Shown: in pieces, positions 1 through 5,495 of the stretch
How positions within the stretch are numbered: the first letter of the stretch is position 1
Layout of the letters: every line of letters begins with the position of its first letter
From: Rhodococcus sp. (in: high G+C Gram-positive bacteria)
GTDB taxonomy: Bacteria > Actinomycetota > Actinomycetes > Mycobacteriales > Mycobacteriaceae
Length of the DNA: 8,835 bases
Reading direction: 5' to 3'
Assembly (NCBI GenBank): GCA_012515885.1
Contig: JAAYXN010000402.1
Span: forward strand, 1 to 8,835
The notes under the pieces: model-generated
What the model saw: only the letters and a program-made list of their open reading frames with translations
What the model was told of the DNA's origin: nothing
Database searches by the model: none
Program-made: the position numbers and the translations under genes

Positions 1-1
1 G

Positions 2-673
2 AAGTGTTTCCTGGTGGGTCGCACGCAGTCGAAGTTGGATGCGGTCGCACAGGAAATCGCGGCCGTCACTTCAGCCGCAGATGTCGCGGTTCACGAAGCT
101 GACATTGCTTCGGACGGGGCCTGTGAATCCGCGGTTGCCGCGGCGGCCGATCGGTTCGGTGGCGTCGACATCCTCGTCAACAACGCGAACGCAGCTTTTC
201 CGGTATCGCTGGACGAATCGGGCGACGACTTCTTCGATTACGCACTGAGAACAGGCCCGCGTGCAGCACTGCGATTGATGCGCGCCGTTCACCCGTCGAT
301 GGTCGAACGTGGGGGTGGAGTGATCGTCACCATGATTACGTCGGCGGCGGTGCGCTGGGATACCTCGGGGTTCGGCGTATACGCGGCGACCAAGGAAGCG
401 ATGCGGGTGTTGACACGCACCGCAGCGAGCGAGTGGGGGCATCAGGGCATTCGCGCGCACTGCGTGGCTCCGCACGCGCTGACGCCTGGATTGAAGTGGT
501 GGGTCGAAAACAACCCGGAGGAGGCGGCCGAGTTCGTCCGCTCGATTCCCCTGGGCCGCATCGGAGATCCCGAAGAAGATATCGGACGTGCAGTCACCTT
601 CCTCGCTTCCGATACGTCCCGGTACCTCAGTGGCGCAGTCATTCCCCTGGATGGGGGCCAGTCACGCTGGTGA
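2..673 (+). CDS. SDR-family oxidoreductase (3-oxoacyl-ACP reductase-like), 5' end outside window
   Basis: Short-chain dehydrogenase/reductase, a cytosolic NAD(P)-dependent enzyme; the substrate cannot be told. The frame is open to the left edge. The codons before the GTG at 14 read KCFL and match the second Rossmann strand of SDRs, so that GTG is internal and the glycine-rich TGxxxGxG motif lies upstream of the window. Visible are the strand-2 end with VGR (an Arg here is often linked to NADP use), an acidic EADIAS segment, NNAN in place of the usual NNAG, a Ser in ITSAA thirteen residues before the catalytic YAATK (Tyr codon 380-382, Lys codon 392-394), and the C-terminal FLASD...LSGAVIPLDGG block typical of FabG-like classical SDRs. 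The C-terminus is complete. It converges on the lipoprotein gene at 682 with only 8 nt between them. Family call firm, substrate unknown. Confidence 0.9.
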   Translation, partial: KCFLVGRTQSKLDAVAQEIAAVTSAADVAVHEADIASDGACESAVAAAADRFGGVDILVNNANAAFPVSLDESGDDFFDYALRTGPRAALRLMRAVHPSMVERGGGVIVTMITSAAVRWDTSGFGVYAATKEAMRVLTRTAASEWGHQGIRAHCVAPHALTPGLKWWVENNPEEAAEFVRSIPLGRIGDPEEDIGRAVTFLASDTSRYLSGAVIPLDGGQSRW

Positions 674-681
674 ATGGCGAG

Positions 682-1110
682 TCAGGAGCAGTCGCCGGGC
701 TCACCGATTTTCACGACAGAAAGCACTGCATCACCCTCGGCGATCAGTTCCCCGGCAGCAGGTTGCTGAGAAACAACCACCCAGTTTCGGTCCATGACCT
801 GCATTCGGCCGGCTCCTGTTGCGTCCTCGCTCCGTGAGAAGAAGACGCCTGCCGCCTGAATGCGATCCTGGGCCACCTGAAGATTTGTACAGGTGACGTC
901 CGGCATGGGTACCGGTGCCGCAGTTGTCGTTGCGGGAGTCGCGCTGGTCGTGCGGGCCTCGCCTGGTGCTGGAATGTCACTTGTCGGCGCACTGGCCGAC
1001 GCCTGGACCGTGACGGTCTCGGTCTTCGGTGCCGCAGTATCACTGGTTCCACACGCAGTGACGATCAATAATGACGCCGCGGCCGTAGCCGCAAGAATGA
1101 TCCGGTTCAA
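682..1110 (-). CDS. PASTA-domain lipoprotein
   Basis: Predicted exported lipoprotein of 142 aa, anchored outside the cytoplasmic membrane. Residues 1-20 form a lipoprotein signal peptide with lipobox VTAC, the lipidated Cys being residue 20. Residues 21-67 are a low-complexity Ala/Thr/Pro/Ser linker of the kind that spans the cell wall. Residues 68-135 form one PASTA-like domain (MPDVTCTNLQVAQDRI..., SQQPAAGELIAEGDAVLSV). Cys74 and Cys141 could form a disulfide. PASTA domains bind peptidoglycan fragments or beta-lactams in Ser/Thr kinases and PBPs; a single copy on a lipoprotein suggests a wall-associated accessory role, which is inference. The start is TTG at 1110: a GAGGGG ribosome binding site lies 7 nt before it and no upstream ATG or GTG is in frame. 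It is divergent from the flavoprotein gene at 1196. Confidence 0.85.
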   Translation of the reverse strand: MNRIILAATAAASLLIVTACGTSDTAAPKTETVTVQASASAPTSDIPAPGEARTTSATPATTTAAPVPMPDVTCTNLQVAQDRIQAAGVFFSRSEDATGAGRMQVMDRNWVVVSQQPAAGELIAEGDAVLSVVKIGEPGDCS

Positions 1111-1117
1111 TCTCGTG

Positions 1118-1123
1118 CCCCTC
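1118..1123 (-). promoter_or_regulatory. Ribosome binding site fixing the TTG start of the PASTA lipoprotein
   Basis: On the minus strand GAGGGG lies 7 nt before the TTG at 1110. It supports this rare start codon, as no ATG or GTG precedes it in frame. Further upstream, TAACCT (1152-1147, minus strand) could be the -10 box, giving a leader of roughly 35 nt; no good -35 box is seen. Confidence 0.55.
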
Positions 1124-1160
1124 GGTGTGCTGCAGCTGAGCGCCGCAGGTTACCGATTCA

Positions 1161-1188
1161 TCGACTGAACTGTTCGGGTCGTTACTCT
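1161..1188 (+). promoter_or_regulatory. Putative promoter of the flavoprotein-thioesterase operon (leaderless)
   Basis: TCGACT (1161-1166, -35-like) and TACTCT (1183-1188, TANNNT -10) are separated by 16 nt. The -10 ends 7 nt before the GTG at 1196, and no Shine-Dalgarno sequence is present. Transcription would then start at or next to the start codon. This is pattern matching only. Confidence 0.4.
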
Positions 1189-1195
1189 CGATCTG

Positions 1196-1858
1196 GTGAA
1201 CAACCACTACCACCACTTGGTCTTCGGGCAGCGCAGCGCCGAACGGCAGCAACGAGACGGAGGGTGGACCGCCTACGGCCGTCAGACCGAGAGACCGGAT
1301 GACGGACCTGACGCGCTCGACACCCGCGAAAAGGCGATCATTCGGGGTGTCGATCAGTTCCACATTGGGACTGTCACAGAATCCGGATGGCCGTACATCC
1401 AGTACAGGAGCGGGCCCAAGGGCTTTCTGCAGGTATTGGACGATCACACCCTCGGATTCGCCGACTTTCGAGGCAACAGTCAGTACGTCACCGCCTCGAA
1501 CCTGGACAACGACGACCGGGTTGCCTTGTTCATCGCCGACTATCCGAACCGTGCGCGGATCAAGTTGTTCGGCCGTGCACGCACCGTGGAGGCTGCTGAC
1601 GATCCAGAACTGATGGAGCGTCTGCGGAAGATCGGATCCATAGAGATCGCGGCCAAATGTGAACGCAGCGTTCTGATCCGTGTCGAGGCATTCGACTGGA
1701 ACTGCACGCGCAGCATCATTCCGCGCTTCGACAAGCAGTACCTCAGCGAACTATCGGACGTGTACCGCCGTAAAGCAGACGAACGGGAGCAGGAACTACT
1801 GCGGGAGATTGCTGAATTGAAAGCACAGTTGCACGATGCGAGCAGGAGTTGTCGATGA
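1196..1858 (+). CDS. Pyridoxamine 5'-phosphate oxidase-like (split-barrel FMN-binding) protein
   Basis: A 220-aa cytosolic protein of the PNPOx-related split-barrel family, expected to bind FMN (or F420/heme in relatives) and to act as an oxidoreductase on an unknown substrate. The N-terminus YHHLVFG (5-11) is typical of this actinobacterial subgroup. The core runs from about 44 to 165, with HIGTVTESGWPYIQYR (56-71), GFADFRGNSQYVTASNL (87-103), DRVALFIADYPNRARIKLFG (107-126) and the closing EAFDWNC...IIPRF (164-178). Residues about 182-213 are rich in Glu, Arg and Leu and look like a C-terminal coiled coil. The GTG at 1196 is chosen because the family N-terminus begins there; it has no SD and is probably leaderless. 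The stop codon overlaps the thioesterase ATG (ATGA). It is not the vitamin B6 enzyme PdxH itself. Confidence 0.85.
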   Translation: MNNHYHHLVFGQRSAERQQRDGGWTAYGRQTERPDDGPDALDTREKAIIRGVDQFHIGTVTESGWPYIQYRSGPKGFLQVLDDHTLGFADFRGNSQYVTASNLDNDDRVALFIADYPNRARIKLFGRARTVEAADDPELMERLRKIGSIEIAAKCERSVLIRVEAFDWNCTRSIIPRFDKQYLSELSDVYRRKADEREQELLREIAELKAQLHDASRSCR

Positions 1859-2274
1859 GCAATGAGGCCGCGTCGCGGATCGCGGACAGCTTCGCGAAAC
1901 AAGGATTGATGGGTCACCTCGGCGCGAGGCTGGGGTACGTCGGCAGGGGAGAGTTGCACATCCATCTGCCGATGAGCCCGGCGGTCACGCAGCAGCACGG
2001 CTACTTTCATGGGGGTGCGACGAGCACAATCGCGGACAGCGCTGGTGGTTATGCGGCGCTGACGATGCTCGACACGGAATTCGAGGTGCTCACTGTGGAG
2101 TACAAGATCAACCTGCTCGCCCCCGCGGCGGGCGACGAGTTGGAAGCCGTCGGCACCGTGATCAAGCCGGGACGCACCCTGACGATCTGCCGCCTGGACG
2201 TGTACTCGCATTCGGGTGACGAACGAAAGCTCGTTGCAGCCGGCCAGCAGACCCTCATCGGCATTCGGCAGTAG
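1855..2274 (+). CDS. PaaI-type hotdog-fold acyl-CoA thioesterase
   Basis: A 139-aa protein of the PaaI/YdiI-like hotdog thioesterase family, which hydrolyses acyl-CoA or phenylacetyl/hydroxybenzoyl-CoA type thioesters in the cytosol. The family motif is visible as HGYFHGG (48-54) followed by ADSAGGYAA (60-68). Asp61 sits at the position of the catalytic acidic residue, and HGG forms the oxyanion-binding turn. The segment VLTVEYKINLLAPA and the later RTLTICRLDVYS strand match hotdog strands. Length is normal for the family. The ATG at 1855 is preferred because AGGAG at 1844-1848 is 6 nt upstream and the ATGA overlap with the flavoprotein stop indicates translational coupling; a TTG at 1849 would abut the SD directly. 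The actual acyl-CoA substrate is not determinable. Confidence 0.88.
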   Translation: MSNEAASRIADSFAKQGLMGHLGARLGYVGRGELHIHLPMSPAVTQQHGYFHGGATSTIADSAGGYAALTMLDTEFEVLTVEYKINLLAPAAGDELEAVGTVIKPGRTLTICRLDVYSHSGDERKLVAAGQQTLIGIRQ

Positions 2275-2302
2275 TGCAAGCGGTCCGACGTAGAGGACCA
2301 CC

Positions 2303-2332
2303 TTGATAGGCAAGTAATAACTTGCCTAACGT
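2303..2332 (+). promoter_or_regulatory. Putative promoter of the arsR remnant-VOC operon
   Basis: TTGATA (2303-2308) and TAACGT (2327-2332) have an 18-nt spacer. The -10 ends 8 nt before the ATG at 2341 and no SD precedes that ATG, so a leaderless or near-leaderless transcript is likely. The palindromic operator fills the spacer. Confidence 0.5.
2307..2328. promoter_or_regulatory. Perfect inverted repeat, probable ArsR-family operator
   Basis: Arms TAGGCAAGT (2307-2315) and ACTTGCCTA (2320-2328) are exact reverse complements separated by AATA. The site ends 12 nt before the repressor start. It lies between and overlaps a -35-like TTGATA (2303-2308) and a -10-like TAACGT (2327-2332; spacer 18 nt), so a bound repressor would block RNA polymerase. 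Size and AT-rich centre fit ArsR/SmtB operators, and the next frame is an ArsR-type gene, so autoregulation is the natural reading. The binding role is inferred. Confidence 0.7.
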
Positions 2333-2340
2333 GAACTCGT

Positions 2341-2639
2341 ATGGGTGACGTATTCAAGGCCTTGGCCGATCCCACGCGCCGAACGATCCTCGATGAGCTG
2401 ACTGCCCGAAATGGACAGTCGCTCTTCGAAATCTGCGGAAGGCTCACCAACCATGGGCTTGCGTCGTAGCGTCAGGCGACTTCGCAACATCTCGACGTTC
2501 TCGAGGGAGCCGGCCTGATCGAGGTGAGAGTGAGGGCCGGTACAAGTTTCACTACATAGATTCAGCGCCGCTCGAACCGCTTCTTCAGCGTTGGCTCAAT
2601 CCATTGGGCGGCGACGTAGGCAAAGGAGAAGCGACATGA
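2341..2639 (+). pseudogene. Broken ArsR/SmtB-family transcriptional repressor
   Basis: The frame from ATG 2341 begins MGDVFKALADPTRRTILDEL, the classic N-terminus of ArsR-family winged-helix repressors that regulate a downstream VOC or activator gene. Two lesions break it. First, a TAG at 2467-2469 after 42 codons, just before the recognition-helix motif RQATSQHLDVLE; TCG to TAG would be a single change from the usual SSRQ. Second, a missing base near 2529/2530, after which the +2 frame continues sensibly as EGRYKFHYIDSAPLEPLLQR to the TGA at 2637-2639. With both repaired the protein would be about 99 aa, normal for the family. The restored stop overlaps the VOC start (ATGA), as expected of an intact ancestral operon. 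No internal restart is evident. A sequencing error could explain one lesion but hardly both. Confidence 0.85.
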
Positions 2640-3028
2640 GGATCAATCTGACCAGCGTTTTCGTCGACGATCAGGCGACGGCTCTGAAGTTCTACACCGA
2701 GGTGCTGGGTTTCGTGAAGAAGCATGACGTCTCGATGGGCGGTGAGGACCGGTGGCTCACAGTGGTGGCGCCCGAGTCGCCAGAGGGAACGGAGTTACTG
2801 CTCGAACCCAGTGGGCACCCCGCGGCGAAGCCGTTCAAGGATGCGCTGGTCGCGGACGGCATTCCGTTCACCCAGTTCGCAGTCGACGACGTCGCAGCGG
2901 AGTACGAACGTCTCCGCGGCCTCGGAGTGCGCTTCACCCAGGAACCCACCGTCATGGGTCCGGTTACCACCGCCGTGCTCGATGACACCTGCGGAAACCT
3001 GATCCAGATCGCGCAGTACGACAGCTGA
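2636..3028 (+). CDS. VOC superfamily (glyoxalase/bleomycin-resistance-like) protein
   Basis: A 130-aa vicinal oxygen chelate fold protein with two beta-alpha-beta-beta-beta modules. The first has LTSVFVDDQATALKFYTEVL (4-23) and the strand RWLTVVAPE; the second has FTQFAVDDVAAEYERLRGLG and ends VLDDTCGNLIQIAQYDS. The usual first metal-ligand His is not present (Val in SVFVDD) and the final ligand position reads Gln in IQIAQ, so glyoxalase I activity is not implied. The ATG at 2636 is chosen over the GTG at 2591 because the family begins MRINLTSVF and an AAGGAG-type SD at 2623-2628 precedes it. It is the second gene of the ArsR operon. Members of such ArsR-VOC pairs are usually described only as glyoxalase-like. 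With the repressor broken, expression may be constitutive (inference). Confidence 0.88.
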   Translation: MRINLTSVFVDDQATALKFYTEVLGFVKKHDVSMGGEDRWLTVVAPESPEGTELLLEPSGHPAAKPFKDALVADGIPFTQFAVDDVAAEYERLRGLGVRFTQEPTVMGPVTTAVLDDTCGNLIQIAQYDS

Positions 3029-3051
3029 CCGCGGCGATCACCGGTCCGCGG
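3029..3051. other. GC-rich hairpin between convergent genes, weak terminator candidate
   Basis: CCGCGG occurs at 3029-3034 and 3046-3051 and can pair across an 11-nt loop immediately after the VOC stop. There is no T-tract, so intrinsic termination is doubtful. The rest of 3052-3118 shows nothing I can identify. Confidence 0.25.
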
Positions 3052-3118
3052 GGACGCCCCTCGAACTCGGCGTTCGGTTCCTGAATTGTGTAGCCGCGCT
3101 ACTCGGTGAGGTGGTGCG

Positions 3119-3695
3119 TTACGGGGCCTTCGACGTTCGCGGCTTTGTCGCGTAACCCATGAATGAAATGGCGGTGCTCCGGATTTCCCCGATATCGAGC
3201 CTTCGGCTGAGCTCACCGTAAGTGATCGCTGAACAACTTGATCATCACGAGCTTGCTCACCATGGTGCGGTTGACCGTGTCGAACAGATACACGCCGCCT
3301 GGCTTCAGTACCCGCGCTGTCTCGCTGATGGTCTTGTCGAGGTCGGCGACGTGCTCGAGGACGTCACAGCAGTACGCGACGTCGAATGTGGCGTCATCGA
3401 CCGGCAACTTCTCACCGACGCCAACGCGGTATTCGATCGAGAGGCCACCGGCTTCGGCGTGGGCACGTGCTGTTTCGACCGACACTGCGGATGGGTCGAT
3501 GCCGACGACTGCGAACCCCTTCTTCGCGAACTCTTCGGCCAGAAACCCACCGCCGGAGCCGATATCGAGCGCTTTCAGCCGCGAGTATTCGGTGCTGAGC
3601 TTGTCGGTGAGTACTTCCTGAAAATACTCGAAGCGGCCTGGGGTCATGCTGCCGTGGAGTGTGTTCAGTGGGTTCGTTGAGCGGTGTTCCTTCAC
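3119..3695 (-). pseudogene. Remnant of a UbiG-like class I SAM-dependent methyltransferase, internally deleted
   Basis: Read on the minus strand, the frame contains NPLNTLHGSMTPGRFEYF, SAM motif I ALDIGSGGGFLAEEF, GIDPSAVS, motif II FDVAYCCDVLEHV and motif III RVLKPGGVYLFDTVNRT. This is a near-standard actinobacterial UbiG-like O-methyltransferase up to MIKLFSDH, then it stops at 3213. In the +1 frame from about 3223 the sequence continues TYGELSRRLDIGEIRSTAIS...GYATK to a stop at 3119, which matches the normal C-terminus of the same family. Roughly 70-80 middle residues are therefore missing at a junction near 3221-3235, with a frameshift. At the 5' end no family-like start exists: the first usable codon is a GTG at 3695 without SD, and the usual WW-containing N-terminus is degraded (AWVKEH). 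The first fragment alone would be 160 aa with an intact SAM pocket but no substrate lid. Non-functional is most likely. Confidence 0.82.
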
Positions 3696-3711
3696 CCACG
3701 CACTTGCGTGG
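3696..3711. promoter_or_regulatory. Perfect 7-2-7 inverted repeat upstream of SDR gene
   Basis: CCACGCA (3696-3702) and TGCGTGG (3705-3711) are exact reverse complements with a 2-nt centre. The site lies 63 nt before the SDR start and just outside the methyltransferase remnant. Its size and symmetry fit a dimeric repressor site (TetR-like, for example), but no regulator gene adjoins it. A chance palindrome is possible in GC-rich DNA. Confidence 0.35.
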
Positions 3712-3774
3712 TGGAGAATGGATACGCGTCGGGTCGTATTGCGGCCTCGACCATCTCGGACGAGCGGTAGGGCC

Positions 3775-4569
3775 ATGGAGATCAATGGTGCGAGGGTGGC
3801 AGTGACGGGCGCGTCCGGTGGTCTTGGCTGTGCAATTTCCCGCGCGCTGGACGCTTGCGGTGCCCGCCTCATCCTCACGGGCAGGAGAGAGGATGCCCTC
3901 GAGAAACTGGCTTCACAGTTGAGGGGTGCCGACATCGTCGTCTGTGATCTGGCAGATCGCAAGCAGCTTGCCGGGCTGGTGGACCGCTTGGTGGACGTAG
4001 ACATCCTGATCGCAAACGCAGCGCTCGCCGCGACAGGGAAGCTTGACGACTTCACACCCGACGAGCTGGACCGAGCGCTCGATGTGAACTTGCGCGCTCC
4101 AATGATGCTCACTCACCAGTTGCTGCCAGGCATGATCCGGCGCGGACGCGGTCATTTCGTCTACATCTCGCCGATCGCTGGCAAAATACCCAGCCCCCGA
4201 TTACCCGTATATTCGGCTACCAAGTACGGGCTGCGCGGGTTCTCTGCATCACTCCGTCAGGACCTCCACGGTTCCGGAGTGAGTGCGTCGGTGATCTTTC
4301 CTGGTTCAGTCGTGGACTCCGGCATGTTGGCTGATGCAGGGCTGGGAGCAGCGCCGGGCTCGAAGGGAACTTCGTCCGACGCGGTCGGGCACGGCGTCGT
4401 AACTGCCATTGAGAGGGATAGGGCCGAAGTCGATGTTGCCGAACTTCCCATTCGGTTCGCGAGCAGGCTTGGGGGACTGGCGCCGGGTCTCATGGCACGC
4501 CTGACACAGCGGAAGCAATCTATTGCCTATGCCGACCAGCTGAGTCTTGGGTTGCGGCATCATCGCTGA
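3775..4569 (+). CDS. SDR-family NAD(P)-dependent oxidoreductase
   Basis: A complete 264-aa classical SDR. The cofactor motif TGASGGLG is at 11-18, LTGRRED (34-40) has a basic pair after strand 2 suggesting NADP(H), VCDLAD is at 56-61, ANAA at 80-83 stands for NNAG, and Asn105 lies in DVNLRAP. The catalytic Ser is 132 (YISPIAGK), with Tyr146 and Lys150 in YSATK. PGSV at 176-179 follows strand 6. The C-terminus (FASRLGGLAPGLMARLTQR) resembles the group of SDRs with an extended amphipathic tail that act on lipid or hydrophobic substrates; that resemblance is tentative. The ATG at 3775 gives the standard MEINGARVAVTG start, though its SD (AGGG, 2 nt away) is poorly spaced. An in-frame ATG at 3718 with GGTGGAG before it would add 19 residues without family character. 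It is divergent from the methyltransferase remnant. Confidence 0.9.
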   Translation: MEINGARVAVTGASGGLGCAISRALDACGARLILTGRREDALEKLASQLRGADIVVCDLADRKQLAGLVDRLVDVDILIANAALAATGKLDDFTPDELDRALDVNLRAPMMLTHQLLPGMIRRGRGHFVYISPIAGKIPSPRLPVYSATKYGLRGFSASLRQDLHGSGVSASVIFPGSVVDSGMLADAGLGAAPGSKGTSSDAVGHGVVTAIERDRAEVDVAELPIRFASRLGGLAPGLMARLTQRKQSIAYADQLSLGLRHHR

Positions 4570-4605
4570 CCGGCTTTCAGTTCCGGCAGGACACAATGCG
4601 CCCTA

Positions 4606-4623
4606 TTGGCAACGTGATGCCAA
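4606..4623. promoter_or_regulatory. Inverted repeat upstream of the ABC exporter operon
   Basis: TTGGCA (4606-4611) and TGCCAA (4618-4623) are exact reverse complements with a 6-nt centre, 29 nt before the ATPase start. The right arm falls at the expected -35 position relative to the TAGGGT -10 at 4641. It could be an operator; no regulator gene adjoins it. Confidence 0.4.
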
Positions 4624-4640
4624 GGGTGGGCGGCCCAGGC

Positions 4641-4646
4641 TAGGGT
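4641..4646 (+). promoter_or_regulatory. Putative -10 box of the ABC operon (leaderless start)
   Basis: TAGGGT ends 6 nt before the ATG at 4653, the spacing expected when transcription begins at the A of ATG. The GGG inside the same hexamer could alternatively serve as a weak SD at 7-8 nt, so leaderless status is not certain. Confidence 0.4.
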
Positions 4647-4652
4647 CGCGGC

Positions 4653-5492
4653 ATGAAACTGACCGCTCGCGGCCTCACGCGTACGTTCGGTCGGCACACC
4701 GCCGTTGCACACGCGGATGTGACGCTGGAGCCGGGCAGCATCACAGGGTTGGTCGGTCCCAACGGTGCCGGCAAGACCACTCTGCTGCTCATGCTCGCCG
4801 GACTCCTGGCACCCGATTCGGGCTCCATCACCCTCGACGGTCTAGAGGTGGAGCCGGCACAGCTGCGCGCGGAGACCGGATGGATGCCCGACGTTTTCGG
4901 TACTTGGGACAGCCTGACCGCAACCGAGATCCTGTCCACGTTCGGGCGGTTGCACGGACAATCGGTGGAAGCAGCGCGCCTCCGGGCGACCGAACTTCTC
5001 GCCATGGTCCATCTATCCGAGTTCGCTGATCGGCCCGCCCACGAACTGTCTCGGGGGCAGAAACAACGGCTGGGTTTTGCCCGAGCTCTGGTGAATCGAC
5101 CACGCGTGCTGTTGCTCGACGAGCCGGCTTCCGGCATGGACCCGCGCTCACGCCGTGAGTTGCGGGATCAGTTACGAGTGTTGGCAGATTCGGGATGCGC
5201 GGTCCTGGTCTCGTCCCATATCCTCACCGAACTGTCGGAGATGGTCGACGACGTGGTGATCATGACGGCAGGCCACACCCGAGATTCGGAGCGACCGGAC
5301 GGACACCTGTGGCGGGTGCGGGAAGCCGGTCAACCGGCGGCCTCCGCGAAGACACTGACATTCGCCGACGAGGAGACCGCAGCACAGCATTTGGTCGAGC
5401 TTGTCTCCTCCGGTTCGCGCATCGCGGAATTTTCGCGCGTCGACTCCGAACTCGAAGACGCCTACCTCGCGTTGGACGCGGAGAGGACCTGA
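4653..5492 (+). CDS. ABC transporter ATP-binding protein (exporter type)
   Basis: A 279-aa nucleotide-binding subunit that hydrolyses ATP at the inner face of the membrane to drive the permease encoded next. Walker A GPNGAGKTT is at 35-43, the ABC signature LSRGQ at 132-136, Walker B VLLLDEP at 152-158 with catalytic Glu157, the D-loop SGMD at 160-163, and the switch His189 in SSHIL. The Q-loop position reads GWMPDVFGTWDSLT (76-89), with Asp in place of Gln, a variant shared by many CcmA/NatA-like exporters. Residues about 225-279 are an accessory C-terminal region with ELEDAYLAL near its end. All catalytic motifs are intact. The ATG at 4653 fits the family start. The permease GTG follows 3 nt after the stop, so the two are co-transcribed. 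The substrate is unknown. Confidence 0.95.
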   Translation: MKLTARGLTRTFGRHTAVAHADVTLEPGSITGLVGPNGAGKTTLLLMLAGLLAPDSGSITLDGLEVEPAQLRAETGWMPDVFGTWDSLTATEILSTFGRLHGQSVEAARLRATELLAMVHLSEFADRPAHELSRGQKQRLGFARALVNRPRVLLLDEPASGMDPRSRRELRDQLRVLADSGCAVLVSSHILTELSEMVDDVVIMTAGHTRDSERPDGHLWRVREAGQPAASAKTLTFADEETAAQHLVELVSSGSRIAEFSRVDSELEDAYLALDAERT

Positions 5493-5495
5493 CCC

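Noticed and set aside
2282..2299. GGTCC/GGACC hairpin after the thioesterase as a terminator
   Set aside because: Only a 5-bp stem with an 8-nt loop and no T-tract; too weak to call.
1540..2313. A 257-codon minus-strand frame opposite the flavoprotein and thioesterase genes
   Set aside because: Arg/Leu/Ser-rich shadow of two clear family members; no domain and no ribosome binding site.
2591..2635. Upstream GTG start for the first VOC protein
   Set aside because: It would add 15 Arg/Gln-rich residues that are really the out-of-frame tail of the ArsR remnant; the ATG at 2636 has its own SD and fits the family.
3646..3774. N-terminal extension of the SDR at 3775
   Set aside because: The extension overlaps the methyltransferase remnant and has no family character; the SDR fold begins at MEINGARV.
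3213..4112. A 299-codon minus-strand frame covering the methyltransferase and most of the SDR start region
   Set aside because: Only the part below about 3695 resembles a methyltransferase; the rest is antisense to the well-supported SDR gene and has low-complexity Ser/Arg composition.
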